Shown: positions 1 to 6,982 of the stretch, in pieces
Numbering within the stretch: the first letter of the stretch is position 1
How the letters are laid out: each line of letters begins with the position of its first letter
From: Betaproteobacteria bacterium
GTDB taxonomy: Bacteria > Pseudomonadota > Gammaproteobacteria > Burkholderiales > Burkholderiaceae_C
Length of the DNA stretch: 18,187 nucleotides
Direction: 5' to 3'
Assembly (NCBI GenBank): GCA_009925955.1
Contig: RFPX01000007.1
Coordinates: 1 to 18,187, forward strand
The notes under the pieces: model-generated
Told to the model about the DNA's origin: nothing
The model's database searches: none
The model's input: the letters and a program-made list of their open reading frames with translations, nothing else
Program-made: the position numbers and the translations under genes

Positions 1-673
1 CGTGCCCCATGGGGCACGGCTCGAAGCCCTGCTCAACGTACAAGGGCAGGGGCGTTGTGCCATCACGCTGGACCCCAAAGACCGTTTGCCCGGCCAGCAG
101 CCCTATCAGGGGGTGGTGCCGCTGCACGGTGATCAGCGCGAACCCCTGCAAAACCTCTCCGAGGTGTTGGAGCACTACATGCTGCAGTCCGAACAGCTGG
201 ACACGCGGCTGGTCTTGGCGGCAAACGACCAGATGGCCGCGGGCCTGCTGATCCAGCGCTTGCCCGTGGGTGGGGAGGGCAACCTCGCGGCCTCCAACTG
301 GAAAAGCGATGAGGAGGCGATTGGGCAGTCGGAAGACTTCAACCGCATCGCCCACCTGACCGCCACCTTGAGTGCGGAAGAACTCTTGGGCCTGGACGTC
401 GACACCATCCTGCGCCGGCTGTTTTGGGAAGAAGACATACGCCACTTTGAGCCCTTGCGACCGCGCTTTGCCTGTCGCTGTTCGCGGCAACGCGTGCAGC
501 GCATGCTGACCGGGCTGGGGCACGAGGAAAACCTCAGCATCCTGCAGGAGCGGGGTCAGGTTGACATCGGGTGCGAATTCTGTGGCGCGCGCTACAGCTT
601 TGATGCGGTGGACGTTGCCCAACTCTTTCGGTCCGATTCCGACCAGCCGCCCGCATCCAAGTCGGTGCAGTAG
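1..673 (+). CDS. hslO: Hsp33 redox-regulated chaperone, 5'-truncated by window edge
   Basis: Hsp33 is a cytoplasmic holdase that oxidative unfolding switches on. The visible 223 residues match the family from about residue 100 of the E. coli protein to the C-terminus: a strand region ending in YQGVVPLHG, the MLQSEQLDTRL segment, and the C-terminal redox switch with CRC (visible Cys158 and Cys160) and CEFC (Cys191 and Cys194). These four cysteines bind zinc in the reduced form, and all are present. The first visible GTG (base 2) is almost certainly internal, because the family needs about 90-100 more N-terminal residues that lie upstream of the window. Stop is TAG at 671-673. The gene converges on the NadR-like kinase gene with 59 bp between, and no clear terminator is visible there. 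Family assignment is very secure; only the start is unknown. Confidence 0.95.
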   Translation, partial: VPHGARLEALLNVQGQGRCAITLDPKDRLPGQQPYQGVVPLHGDQREPLQNLSEVLEHYMLQSEQLDTRLVLAANDQMAAGLLIQRLPVGGEGNLAASNWKSDEEAIGQSEDFNRIAHLTATLSAEELLGLDVDTILRRLFWEEDIRHFEPLRPRFACRCSRQRVQRMLTGLGHEENLSILQERGQVDIGCEFCGARYSFDAVDVAQLFRSDSDQPPASKSVQ

Positions 674-732
674 CGCCTGCCCACCCGGGGCGTCGGCGTC
701 GCGGCCCAGGCCGCTGCTCCAAAGCCGATGCT

Positions 733-1284
733 TTAGCGCGGCGTCAGCCGCAAATGGTGTGCCACTGCCCGCGCAGCGCCCAGCAGGCGTTCGGGCCCGA
801 AGCCCTGGACCTCCGCATACGGAATGCGTGCATCGTCCAGCAGGGCCACGATCAGGCGCCGAACGGGCTCACGCACCTGGGGACCGTCCCGCTGAAGGCC
901 ATCGGCCTGCCAGGCCAGGTCATTGGCGGTGACGAGGGTCAACGCATAGCCCTGGTGCGCTTGCTGGGCAGCCGCCCGCAGCGAGCGGTCTTGAAACAGG
1001 GTCTCGCTGTACACCGCGGTCATCAGGGCCGTGGTGTCGGCGATCACAACATCGTGGCCCTGGGCGGCCGCTTGGATGCGACGCGACTGCTCCCAGGCAA
1101 TGGCCGCTTGCTCCTGGGGCTGCGGCGTGCGGCCTTCGCGCGCCACCCACAGGCGCAGCCATTCGTCCACGGCCGTGCAGCGCAGCCCATAGCGGTGGCT
1201 CAGGTGCTCTGCCAGGTCTTGCGCCAGCACGCTTTTGCCCGTGCTCTCCGCGCCCACAATGGCCACGATGGCAGCGGCTGTCAT
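733..1284 (-). CDS. NadR-like ribosylnicotinamide kinase (stand-alone kinase domain)
   Basis: A 183-aa P-loop protein resembling the C-terminal kinase domain of E. coli NadR, which phosphorylates nicotinamide riboside to NMN. Visible: Walker A GAESTGKS (11-18), a VVIADTT strand with Asp83 (79-85), and AWQADGLQRDG (124-134), which lines up with the WVADGLRSLG stretch of NadR. The NadR helix-turn-helix and NMN adenylyltransferase domains are absent, so it is neither a repressor nor a full NadR. I chose ATG 1284-1282 because it starts just before the P-loop and overlaps the pnuC stop codon as ATGA, a usual coupling arrangement. The frame is open further upstream, but that part is out-of-frame pnuC. 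Pairing with PnuC supports a role in trapping imported nicotinamide riboside; substrate choice is inferred. Confidence 0.88.
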   Translation of the reverse strand: MTAAAIVAIVGAESTGKSVLAQDLAEHLSHRYGLRCTAVDEWLRLWVAREGRTPQPQEQAAIAWEQSRRIQAAAQGHDVVIADTTALMTAVYSETLFQDRSLRAAAQQAHQGYALTLVTANDLAWQADGLQRDGPQVREPVRRLIVALLDDARIPYAEVQGFGPERLLGAARAVAHHLRLTPR

Positions 1285-1925
1285 GCGGCGCGCCGCCCCC
1301 ACATCCACCAGCCCCAGGCCGACATGAGGGCAAAGACCGCGTACAGGCCCACCGTCGGCCACAGCTGCTGCTGGGTGAACAGCAGCACGGCCGTCAGGTT
1401 GACCAGGAACCAGGCCACCCAGTTGTCCTGATACTGGCGGGCCAGCAACCACGTTGCCACCAGGCTGCCCGCCGTCGGCAGGGCATCGGCGTAGGGCGCG
1501 GGGTTGTCTGTGGTGTGGGCCAAGAGGCTGCCCAGCAGGCCCCACAGCAGCAGGGTTACCAAGAGGGCCCGTTGTCGAACCGCGGGCGGTGCCACACGGG
1601 GTCGCAAAGCCACCTGCAGGCCCGTGCGGGGCCGAACCCAGTGCCACAGACCCCAGGCGGCCATCGCCACAAACACAACCTGCAGCGCGGCTTGTCCATA
1701 GAGGTGGCTGTCCAGGAACACCAGGCCGTACAGCAGTGAGCTCAGCATCGCCAGCACCCAGCCCAAGGGGTGAACCTGCGCATTGCAAACCACCATCCCC
1801 AGGCCCAGGGCCGCCCCCAGCCATTCGGCGCGGGTGACCGGCGAACCCCAAATCACCAGGTCCACCGACTGCAAAGCCGACAGCAGCCCCTGTGCAGGGC
1901 CCAACAGCGCGGGGGCCTCAGGCAT
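1281..1925 (-). CDS. pnuC: PnuC-family vitamin transporter, probably nicotinamide riboside
   Basis: A 214-aa, strongly hydrophobic inner-membrane protein with about seven predicted membrane segments. The PnuC family works by facilitated diffusion, and a cytoplasmic kinase traps the substrate. Family features seen: WGSPVTRAEWLG near residues 26-37, Gln82 followed by the AWGLWHW aromatic cluster (90-96), and DALPTAGSLVATWLLAR followed by NWVAWFLVN (147-176). The ATG (1925-1923) shares one base with the ftsB stop (TGATG), and its own TGA overlaps the kinase ATG by 4 nt, so ftsB, pnuC and the kinase are probably translated in series. Relatives move thiamin (PnuT) or riboflavin (PnuX). The NadR-like partner favours nicotinamide riboside, but substrate is inferred from context. 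Confidence 0.9.
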   Translation of the reverse strand: MPEAPALLGPAQGLLSALQSVDLVIWGSPVTRAEWLGAALGLGMVVCNAQVHPLGWVLAMLSSLLYGLVFLDSHLYGQAALQVVFVAMAAWGLWHWVRPRTGLQVALRPRVAPPAVRQRALLVTLLLWGLLGSLLAHTTDNPAPYADALPTAGSLVATWLLARQYQDNWVAWFLVNLTAVLLFTQQQLWPTVGLYAVFALMSAWGWWMWGRRAA

Positions 1926-2203
1926 CAGCGCCGCGGGGTGACCTGGATGTAGATTTCATCGCGCTTGACCATGCCCAGCTCCGCGCGAGCCTTTTCTTCC
2001 ACCATCTCCAGGCCTTCTCGCAGGTCACGCACTTCCGCCTGCACCTGCTCGTTGCGCCCCTTGGCAGCGTCGATCTGCTCGCGCACCTCTCCCAATTGGT
2101 CTTGGAGGCCGCGCACATGGAACACGCCATTGCGGCTGAACCACAGGTCAAGCTGCACCAGCACCAACAGGGCCAGGAGGATTCCCGTGATCCAGCGCAT
2201 CAT
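1925..2203 (-). CDS. ftsB: Cell division protein FtsB
   Basis: A small bitopic divisome protein; with FtsL and FtsQ it forms the complex that signals activation of septal peptidoglycan synthesis. The 92-residue frame has a short N-terminal cytoplasmic end, one membrane segment (about 4-21), the LWFSRNGVF juxtamembrane motif, a charged coiled coil (about 32-75) and the conserved end ARAELGMVKRDEIYIQV. Two ATG codons are adjacent (2203-2201 and 2200-2198), no clear Shine-Dalgarno separates them, and either could be used. It lies 40 bp after eno, as in many proteobacteria. Its TGA overlaps the pnuC ATG by one base. A longer open frame upstream runs into eno on another frame and is not used. Confidence 0.93.
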   Translation of the reverse strand: MMRWITGILLALLVLVQLDLWFSRNGVFHVRGLQDQLGEVREQIDAAKGRNEQVQAEVRDLREGLEMVEEKARAELGMVKRDEIYIQVTPRR

Positions 2204-2243
2204 CGTGCTTGCATCGGCTGGGCGCGCTTGCAGGGGGCCTGCT

Positions 2244-3530
2244 CTAGCGCAGGTTGTAGAACGCGGAGCGGCCCGGGTACACCGCCACATCGCCCAAGTC
2301 TTCCTCGATGCGCAGCAGTTGGTTGTACTTGGCCATGCGGTCGCTGCGGCTGAGCGAACCGGTCTTGATCTGCCCGGCATTGGTGCCCACGGCGATGTCA
2401 GCGATGGTGGCGTCTTCGGTCTCGCCCGAGCGGTGGCTGATGACGGCGGTGTAGCCCGCGCGCTTGGCCATCTCGATGGCCTGGAAGGTCTCGGTCAATG
2501 TGCCGATTTGGTTGATCTTGATGAGGATCGAATTGGCGATGCCCTTGTCGATGCCTTCCTTGAGGATCTTGGTGTTGGTGACGAACAGGTCATCGCCCAC
2601 CAACTGGACCTTCTTGCCCAACCGCTGTGTCAGGTGGGCCCAACCGTCCCAGTCCCCTTCGTGCATGCCGTCTTCGATGCTGATGATGGGGTACTTGTCC
2701 ACCCAGGTGGCCAGCATGTCGGTCCAGGCTTGGGCCGAGAGCTTGATGCCACCTTCGCCGTGCAGCACGTACTGCCCATCCTGGTAGAACTCGCTGGCCG
2801 CGCAGTCCAGGCCCAGGGCTATCTGGTCGCCGGGTGTGTAGCCGGCCATGTCGATGGCCTGCAAAATCATCTTGATGGCCGCCTCGTGGTTTTCGACGTT
2901 CGGCGCAAAACCGCCCTCGTCACCCACGGCGGTGCTGATGCCCTGGTCGTGCAGGATCTTCTTCAGAGCGTGGAAGGTTTCAGCACCCCAGCGGATGGCT
3001 TCACGAAGGGAAGGGGCGCCTACGGGGATGATCATCAGCTCCTGAAGGTCCAGGCTGTTGTTGGCGTGAGCACCCCCGTTGATCACGTTCATCATGGGTA
3101 CCGGCAGCTGCATCCCGCCCATTCCACCGAAGTAGCGGTACAGGGGCAGGCCGCTTTCCTCGGCCGCTGCGCGCGCCACGGCCATCGAGACGGCCAGCAT
3201 GGCATTGGCACCCAAGCGGCTCTTGTTTTCCGTGCCGTCCAGGTCGATCAGGGTCTTGTCCAGGAAGGCCTGCTCCGACGCGTCGAGCCCCAAAACGGCT
3301 TCCGACATCTCGGTGTTGATGTGCTCGACCGCTCGCAGCACGCCTTTGCCCAGGTAGCGGCCCTTGTCGCCATCGCGCAGCTCAATGGCCTCGCGGCTGC
3401 CGGTGGAGGCGCCCGAGGGCACGGCGGCACGCCCCATGGTCCCAGACTCCAGCAGCACGTCACATTCCACGGTGGGGTTGCCCCGGCTGTCCAGAATCTC
3501 GCGCCCCACGATGTCGACGATCGCACTCAT
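2244..3530 (-). CDS. eno: Enolase (phosphopyruvate hydratase)
   Basis: Catalyses the reversible dehydration of 2-phosphoglycerate to phosphoenolpyruvate in glycolysis; elsewhere also a scaffold of the RNA degradosome. Complete at 428 aa, a normal length. Seen: N-terminal ILDSRGNPTVE (12-22), the mobile SGASTGS loop (39-45), catalytic Glu205 in GDEGGFAP, Mg ligands Asp242, Glu286 and Asp313, catalytic Lys338 inside the signature ILIKINQIGTLTET (335-348), and the SHRSGET loop (365-371). ATG is preceded by GGAG about 10 nt upstream, next to the kdsA stop 16 bp away. It sits between kdsA and ftsB on one strand. Its product PEP is the direct substrate of KdsA, encoded just upstream. Confidence 0.98.
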   Translation of the reverse strand: MSAIVDIVGREILDSRGNPTVECDVLLESGTMGRAAVPSGASTGSREAIELRDGDKGRYLGKGVLRAVEHINTEMSEAVLGLDASEQAFLDKTLIDLDGTENKSRLGANAMLAVSMAVARAAAEESGLPLYRYFGGMGGMQLPVPMMNVINGGAHANNSLDLQELMIIPVGAPSLREAIRWGAETFHALKKILHDQGISTAVGDEGGFAPNVENHEAAIKMILQAIDMAGYTPGDQIALGLDCAASEFYQDGQYVLHGEGGIKLSAQAWTDMLATWVDKYPIISIEDGMHEGDWDGWAHLTQRLGKKVQLVGDDLFVTNTKILKEGIDKGIANSILIKINQIGTLTETFQAIEMAKRAGYTAVISHRSGETEDATIADIAVGTNAGQIKTGSLSRSDRMAKYNQLLRIEEDLGDVAVYPGRSAFYNLR

Positions 3531-3546
3531 ATCAAACCAGCTCCAA

Positions 3547-4404
3547 TCAACAAGAAAAATCGTTTTCCAGCAGGGTCTGCCGCTTGACCACGCGATCCAG
3601 TTCCACCAGCTGGGTCAGCAGCGCCTTCATGTGGCGAAGGGGAACCGCATTGGGGCCATCGCTCAAGGCCTTGGCTGGATTGGGGTGCGTTTCCATGAAC
3701 AGGCCGGAGATGCCCACGGCCACGGCCGCACGTGACAGTACCGGCACGAATTCGCGCTGCCCGCCTGAGGAACTGCCCTGGCCACCGGGCAGCTGCACGC
3801 TGTGGGTGGCATCAAACACCACCGGCGCACCGGTTTCGCGCAGGATGGCCAGCGACCGCATGTCGCTGACGAGGTTGTTGTAGCCAAAGCTCGCACCGCG
3901 CTCACAGGCCATGAACCGGTCTTCGTCGAGCCCTTGCTCACGCGCAGCCGCGCGCGCCTTGTCGATGACATGCTTCATGTCGTGCGGCGCCAGGAACTGC
4001 CCCTTCTTGATGTTCACCGGCTTGCCGCATTGGGCCACCGCCCGGATGAAATCGGTCTGCCGGCACAGGAAGGCCGGCGTCTGCAGCACGTCCACCACCG
4101 AAGCGACGGTGGCGATCTCATCCTCGGTGTGCACATCGGTCAGGACGGGCACATCGAGCTGGCGCTTGACCTGCGCCAGGATCTCCAGACCGCGCTCCAT
4201 GCCGGGGCCACGGAAGGAGGCACCGCTGGAGCGGTTGGCCTTGTCATAGCTGCTCTTGAAGATGAAGGGGATACCCAACTCGCGGGTGATGTCCTTCAGG
4301 TGGCCGGCCACCTCCAACTGAAGCTCCAGGCTCTCGACCACACAGGGCCCGGCAATGAGGAAGAAGGGGCGGTCGATCCCCACATCGAATCCACAGAGCT
4401 TCAT
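3547..4404 (-). CDS. kdsA: 3-deoxy-8-phosphooctulonate synthase (Kdo8P synthase), metal-dependent class
   Basis: Condenses PEP with D-arabinose 5-phosphate to Kdo 8-phosphate, the first committed step toward the Kdo of the lipopolysaccharide inner core. Complete, 285 aa, TIM-barrel family. Seen: IAGPCVVES (17-25), FKSSYDKANRSS (49-60), FLCRQTD (112-118), NIKKGQFLAP (131-140), and FDATHSVQLPGG (197-208). Cys21, His201, Glu238 and Asp249 match the four metal ligands of the metal-requiring class typified by Aquifex. In the metal-independent E. coli enzyme an Asn replaces the Cys. The ATG overlaps the pyrG stop as ATGA, indicating coupling to pyrG. A 16-bp gap follows to eno. Confidence 0.97.
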   Translation of the reverse strand: MKLCGFDVGIDRPFFLIAGPCVVESLELQLEVAGHLKDITRELGIPFIFKSSYDKANRSSGASFRGPGMERGLEILAQVKRQLDVPVLTDVHTEDEIATVASVVDVLQTPAFLCRQTDFIRAVAQCGKPVNIKKGQFLAPHDMKHVIDKARAAAREQGLDEDRFMACERGASFGYNNLVSDMRSLAILRETGAPVVFDATHSVQLPGGQGSSSGGQREFVPVLSRAAVAVGISGLFMETHPNPAKALSDGPNAVPLRHMKALLTQLVELDRVVKRQTLLENDFSC

Positions 4405-6080
4405 GCGGCGGCTCCTGCCTTTGCGGGGCGCTGCGCAGCGCCGGCCTTGTGGTCCAGCGCCGCCTTGACGTAACTGATGAACAGGGGATGTCCATCCCAG
4501 GGCGTGCTCTTGAACTCAGGATGGAATTGCACGCCAACATACCAGGGGTGAACGGCGGGCGGCAGCTCCACCATTTCGGTGAGCTTCTCGCGTTGCGTGA
4601 TCGCCGAAATGACCAAGCCAGCAGCCTGCAGGCGCTCCAGGTACCGTTCGTTGGCTTCGTAACGGTGGCGGTGCCGCTCGGTGACGACCGATCCGTAGAT
4701 CTGGTGGGCCAGCGTTCCCGGTTTGACGTCTGAACTCTGAGCACCCAGGCGCATGGTGCCTCCCAGGTCGGATTGCGCATCCCGCTTTTGAATGGTGCCA
4801 TCGCGGTCTTGCCATTCGTCGATCAGCGCAATCACGGGGTGGGGCGTGTGGGCATCGAACTCGGTGCTGTTGGCTCCATCCAGGCCAGCCATGTGGCGGG
4901 CGTACTCAATGGTGGCCACCTGCATCCCCAGGCAGATGCCCAGGTAAGGGATGCCGCGCTCGCGAGCGAACTGAGCGGCCAGGATCTTGCCCTCCACACC
5001 GCGCTTGCCGAAACCACCGGGCACCAGCACGGCATCAAAGGCGGCCAACTGCTGCACATTGCCCGGCGTCAACGTTTCCGAGTCGACGTACTCGATCCGT
5101 ACGCGGGCTTGGTTGTGGATGCCCGCGTGTCGCAGGGCCTCGTTGAGTGACTTGTAGGAATCCGACAGGTCGGTGTACTTGCCGCACATGGCGATGGTCA
5201 CCTCACGCTGGGGGTGTTCCACCGCGTGAACCAGGTCGTCCCAACGCTTGAGGTCGGCCGGCTTTGTCAGCAGCTGCAGCTTCATGCAAATCAGCTCGTC
5301 CAGGCCCTGCTCATGCAGCATGCGCGGCACTTTGTAGATGGTGTCGGCATCCCACATGCTGATCACCCCGTGCGGCGGCACGTTGGTGAAGAGGGAAATC
5401 TTTTCGCTCTCGTCATCGGGTACCCGGCGGTCGGCACGGCACAGCAGGGCATCGGGCTGAATGCCGATCTCGCGCAGCTTTTGCACCGTGTGCTGCGTGG
5501 GCTTGGTCTTGAGCTCGCCGGCCGTGGCGATCCAGGGCAGGTAGGTCAGGTGCACAAAGGCCGCGTGGTGGGGGCCCAGCTTCAAGGAGAGTTGCCGCAC
5601 CGCCTCCAGGAAGGGCAGGGATTCGATGTCGCCGACAGTCCCGCCAATCTCCACGATCGCCACGTCCACCGCCTCGGGCGTGCCATATCCCGCACCGCGC
5701 TTGACGTAGTCCTGAATCTCATTGGTGACATGGGGAATCACCTGAACCGTTTTGCCCAGATAGTCCCCACGCCGCTCCTTCTCCAACACGGACTTGTAGA
5801 TCTGCCCCGTGGTGAAGTTGTTGCTGCGCTTCATGCGGGTGGTGATGAAGCGCTCGTAGTGGCCCAGGTCCAGGTCGGTCTCGGCACCATCGTCGGTGAC
5901 GAAGACCTCTCCGTGCTGGAAGGGCGACATCGTGCCCGGGTCCACATTGAGGTAGGGATCGAGCTTGATCAGGGTGACGCGCAGGCCGCGCGATTCGAGG
6001 ATGGCGGCCAATGACGCGGAGGCGATACCCTTGCCCAGGGAGGACACCACACCACCGGTCACGAAGACAAACTTGGTCAT
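4401..6080 (-). CDS. pyrG: CTP synthase (glutamine-hydrolysing)
   Basis: Makes CTP from UTP, ATP and glutamine; its N-terminal synthase and C-terminal class I glutamine amidotransferase domains are joined by an ammonia tunnel. Complete, 559 aa. Seen: MTKFVFVTGGVVSSLGKG with the P-loop at 13-18, LDPYLNVDPGTM (40-51), VEIGGTVGDIES (143-154), glutaminase nucleophile Cys383 in GICLGMQ, and His520/Glu522 in FHPEF. I chose ATG 6080-6078 because family proteins begin exactly with MTKF(V/I)FVTGG; a TTG 26 codons upstream is rejected. The last 16 residues are an Ala/Lys-rich tail. Stop overlaps the kdsA ATG by 4 nt. CTP is also the co-substrate that activates Kdo, so pairing with kdsA makes metabolic sense. 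An upstream TATAAT box suggests a promoter for this segment. Confidence 0.98.
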   Translation of the reverse strand: MTKFVFVTGGVVSSLGKGIASASLAAILESRGLRVTLIKLDPYLNVDPGTMSPFQHGEVFVTDDGAETDLDLGHYERFITTRMKRSNNFTTGQIYKSVLEKERRGDYLGKTVQVIPHVTNEIQDYVKRGAGYGTPEAVDVAIVEIGGTVGDIESLPFLEAVRQLSLKLGPHHAAFVHLTYLPWIATAGELKTKPTQHTVQKLREIGIQPDALLCRADRRVPDDESEKISLFTNVPPHGVISMWDADTIYKVPRMLHEQGLDELICMKLQLLTKPADLKRWDDLVHAVEHPQREVTIAMCGKYTDLSDSYKSLNEALRHAGIHNQARVRIEYVDSETLTPGNVQQLAAFDAVLVPGGFGKRGVEGKILAAQFARERGIPYLGICLGMQVATIEYARHMAGLDGANSTEFDAHTPHPVIALIDEWQDRDGTIQKRDAQSDLGGTMRLGAQSSDVKPGTLAHQIYGSVVTERHRHRYEANERYLERLQAAGLVISAITQREKLTEMVELPPAVHPWYVGVQFHPEFKSTPWDGHPLFISYVKAALDHKAGAAQRPAKAGAAA

Positions 6081-6092
6081 ATGCAACGACCC

Positions 6093-6110
6093 GCCCGGGA
6101 CGCGCCCGGG
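6093..6110 (-). repeat. GC-only hairpin in the pyrG leader
   Basis: Two copies of gcccggg (6093-6099 and 6104-6110) are separated by four bases. Because cccggg is its own complement, the two copies can pair as a 6-bp all-GC stem with a 5-nt loop ending about 13 nt upstream of the pyrG ATG. If transcription starts near 6153 this lies in the leader RNA, next to a poorly matching Shine-Dalgarno. The fold is seen in sequence; any effect on translation is inference, and GC-rich genomes produce such stems by chance. Confidence 0.35.
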
Positions 6111-6159
6111 GCGCTGGGCGCGGCCGGGCTCGGCGGTCGGGGCCGAGGTGGAAATCAAA

Positions 6160-6165
6160 ATTATA
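6160..6165 (-). promoter_or_regulatory. Putative -10 box (TATAAT) for pyrG-kdsA-eno-ftsB
   Basis: A perfect TATAAT on the minus strand, overlapping the TAA stop of the hydrolase gene. It stands out in very GC-rich surroundings and is followed by an A/T-rich stretch. No good -35 is visible at 16-18 bp (best about 3 of 6 matches). The predicted start near 6153 would give a leader of about 73 nt before the pyrG ATG. It would let the pyrG operon be expressed apart from mutS and the hydrolase. Confidence 0.45.
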
Positions 6166-6982
6166 GGGGCCGGTCTCCGCCGTTCATGGCGGTCAGCAGA
6201 TCAAGCACCCGTTGCGCCGTTTCCTGGGGTCGTTCCATGGGGAACAGGTGTGTGCCCTCGATGTTCTGGAAGTAGGGCCCAGCCATGCGCCTGGCGCTGA
6301 GCACGCCGCCCTGGCGCATTTCCAGCGAGCGGGTGCCTGCGATGAAGCCCATCGGACAGCGCAAGGGGTGCCGGCGCAGCAGGGTGCCCAATTGGTGGGG
6401 CAGTGTGTTGTATATCTGGGTTTCGACCTCACGGTCGAAGGCCAGCCCCCAGCCGCCATCTTGTTCCACAAAGCCGTGCTGGAGGTAGTCCTCAAAGACC
6501 GCCGGGTCCCAGCGGGCGAAGGAGGCACGCCGCAAGAAGTGGGCTCGGACGGCGTCCAAGCTGTCCCAGTGTTGGCGCCGGTGGCGTGAGTAGCGACCCG
6601 GTGATACCCGATTGATCAACCTGCTGGCCTTGATGACCTGCAGGCTGTGCGCCCGCCATCCCGTGATGACCGGTGAATCCAGCAGCACGATACCGGCCAC
6701 CAGGCGTGGCTTCCAGCAGGCTGCCATCAGGCTGAGCAAGCCGCCCAGCGAGTGGCCAACCAACCAGACCGGTGCGCGTGTTTCCTGCTCCACGAAGTCG
6801 ATGAGTTGGTCGCGCAGATGGGGCCAATTCGAGCTCACGGGAAACCGCGGGTCATGGCCGAACCGCTCAAGTGCCCGAACCTGCCAGCCGGCCTCGCGCC
6901 ACACACGGAACAGCGTGGAGTAGGTGCCCGCCGGAAAGCCATTGCCGTGGGAAAAAACCAGCGTGGGCATCTTCGGGTCCAT
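6161..6982 (-). CDS. Alpha/beta hydrolase, substrate unknown
   Basis: A 273-aa single-domain alpha/beta hydrolase with no visible signal peptide. Seen: strand TLVFSHGNGFP with HGNG (12-15) as the likely oxyanion-hole loop, the nucleophile elbow GHSLGG with Ser78, and a C-terminal GTH with His245 as the likely catalytic base. The usual acid after the penultimate strand is not an obvious Asp: the segment reads GFIAGTRSLEMR, where a Glu could serve. Residues around 110-170 form a cap-like helical insert rich in Arg and aromatics. I chose ATG 6982-6980, which shares a base with the mutS stop (TGATG); a TTG one codon upstream is possible. It could be an esterase, lipase-like enzyme or thioesterase; sequence alone does not say. 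Coupling to mutS suggests co-transcription, not shared function. Confidence 0.85.
   Translation of the reverse strand: MDPKMPTLVFSHGNGFPAGTYSTLFRVWREAGWQVRALERFGHDPRFPVSSNWPHLRDQLIDFVEQETRAPVWLVGHSLGGLLSLMAACWKPRLVAGIVLLDSPVITGWRAHSLQVIKASRLINRVSPGRYSRHRRQHWDSLDAVRAHFLRRASFARWDPAVFEDYLQHGFVEQDGGWGLAFDREVETQIYNTLPHQLGTLLRRHPLRCPMGFIAGTRSLEMRQGGVLSARRMAGPYFQNIEGTHLFPMERPQETAQRVLDLLTAMNGGDRPL

Noticed and set aside
701..714. Inverted repeat gcggcc/ggccgc between hslO and the kinase gene as a terminator
   Set aside because: The arms leave only a two-base loop unless shortened, and no T-run follows on either strand.
1965..3587. A 540-codon open frame on the plus strand opposite eno and ftsB
   Set aside because: Translation shows no known domain. 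It mirrors the codon pattern of enolase in a GC-rich genome, and eno on the other strand has every catalytic residue.
5214..6014. A 266-codon plus-strand frame opposite pyrG
   Set aside because: Antisense shadow of the CTP synthase domain; no start signal and no family resemblance.
6081..6158. A 26-codon N-terminal extension of PyrG from a TTG
   Set aside because: CTP synthases begin with MTKF(V/I)FVTGG, which falls on the ATG at 6080. The extension is Pro/Arg-rich and would lie over the leader hairpin.
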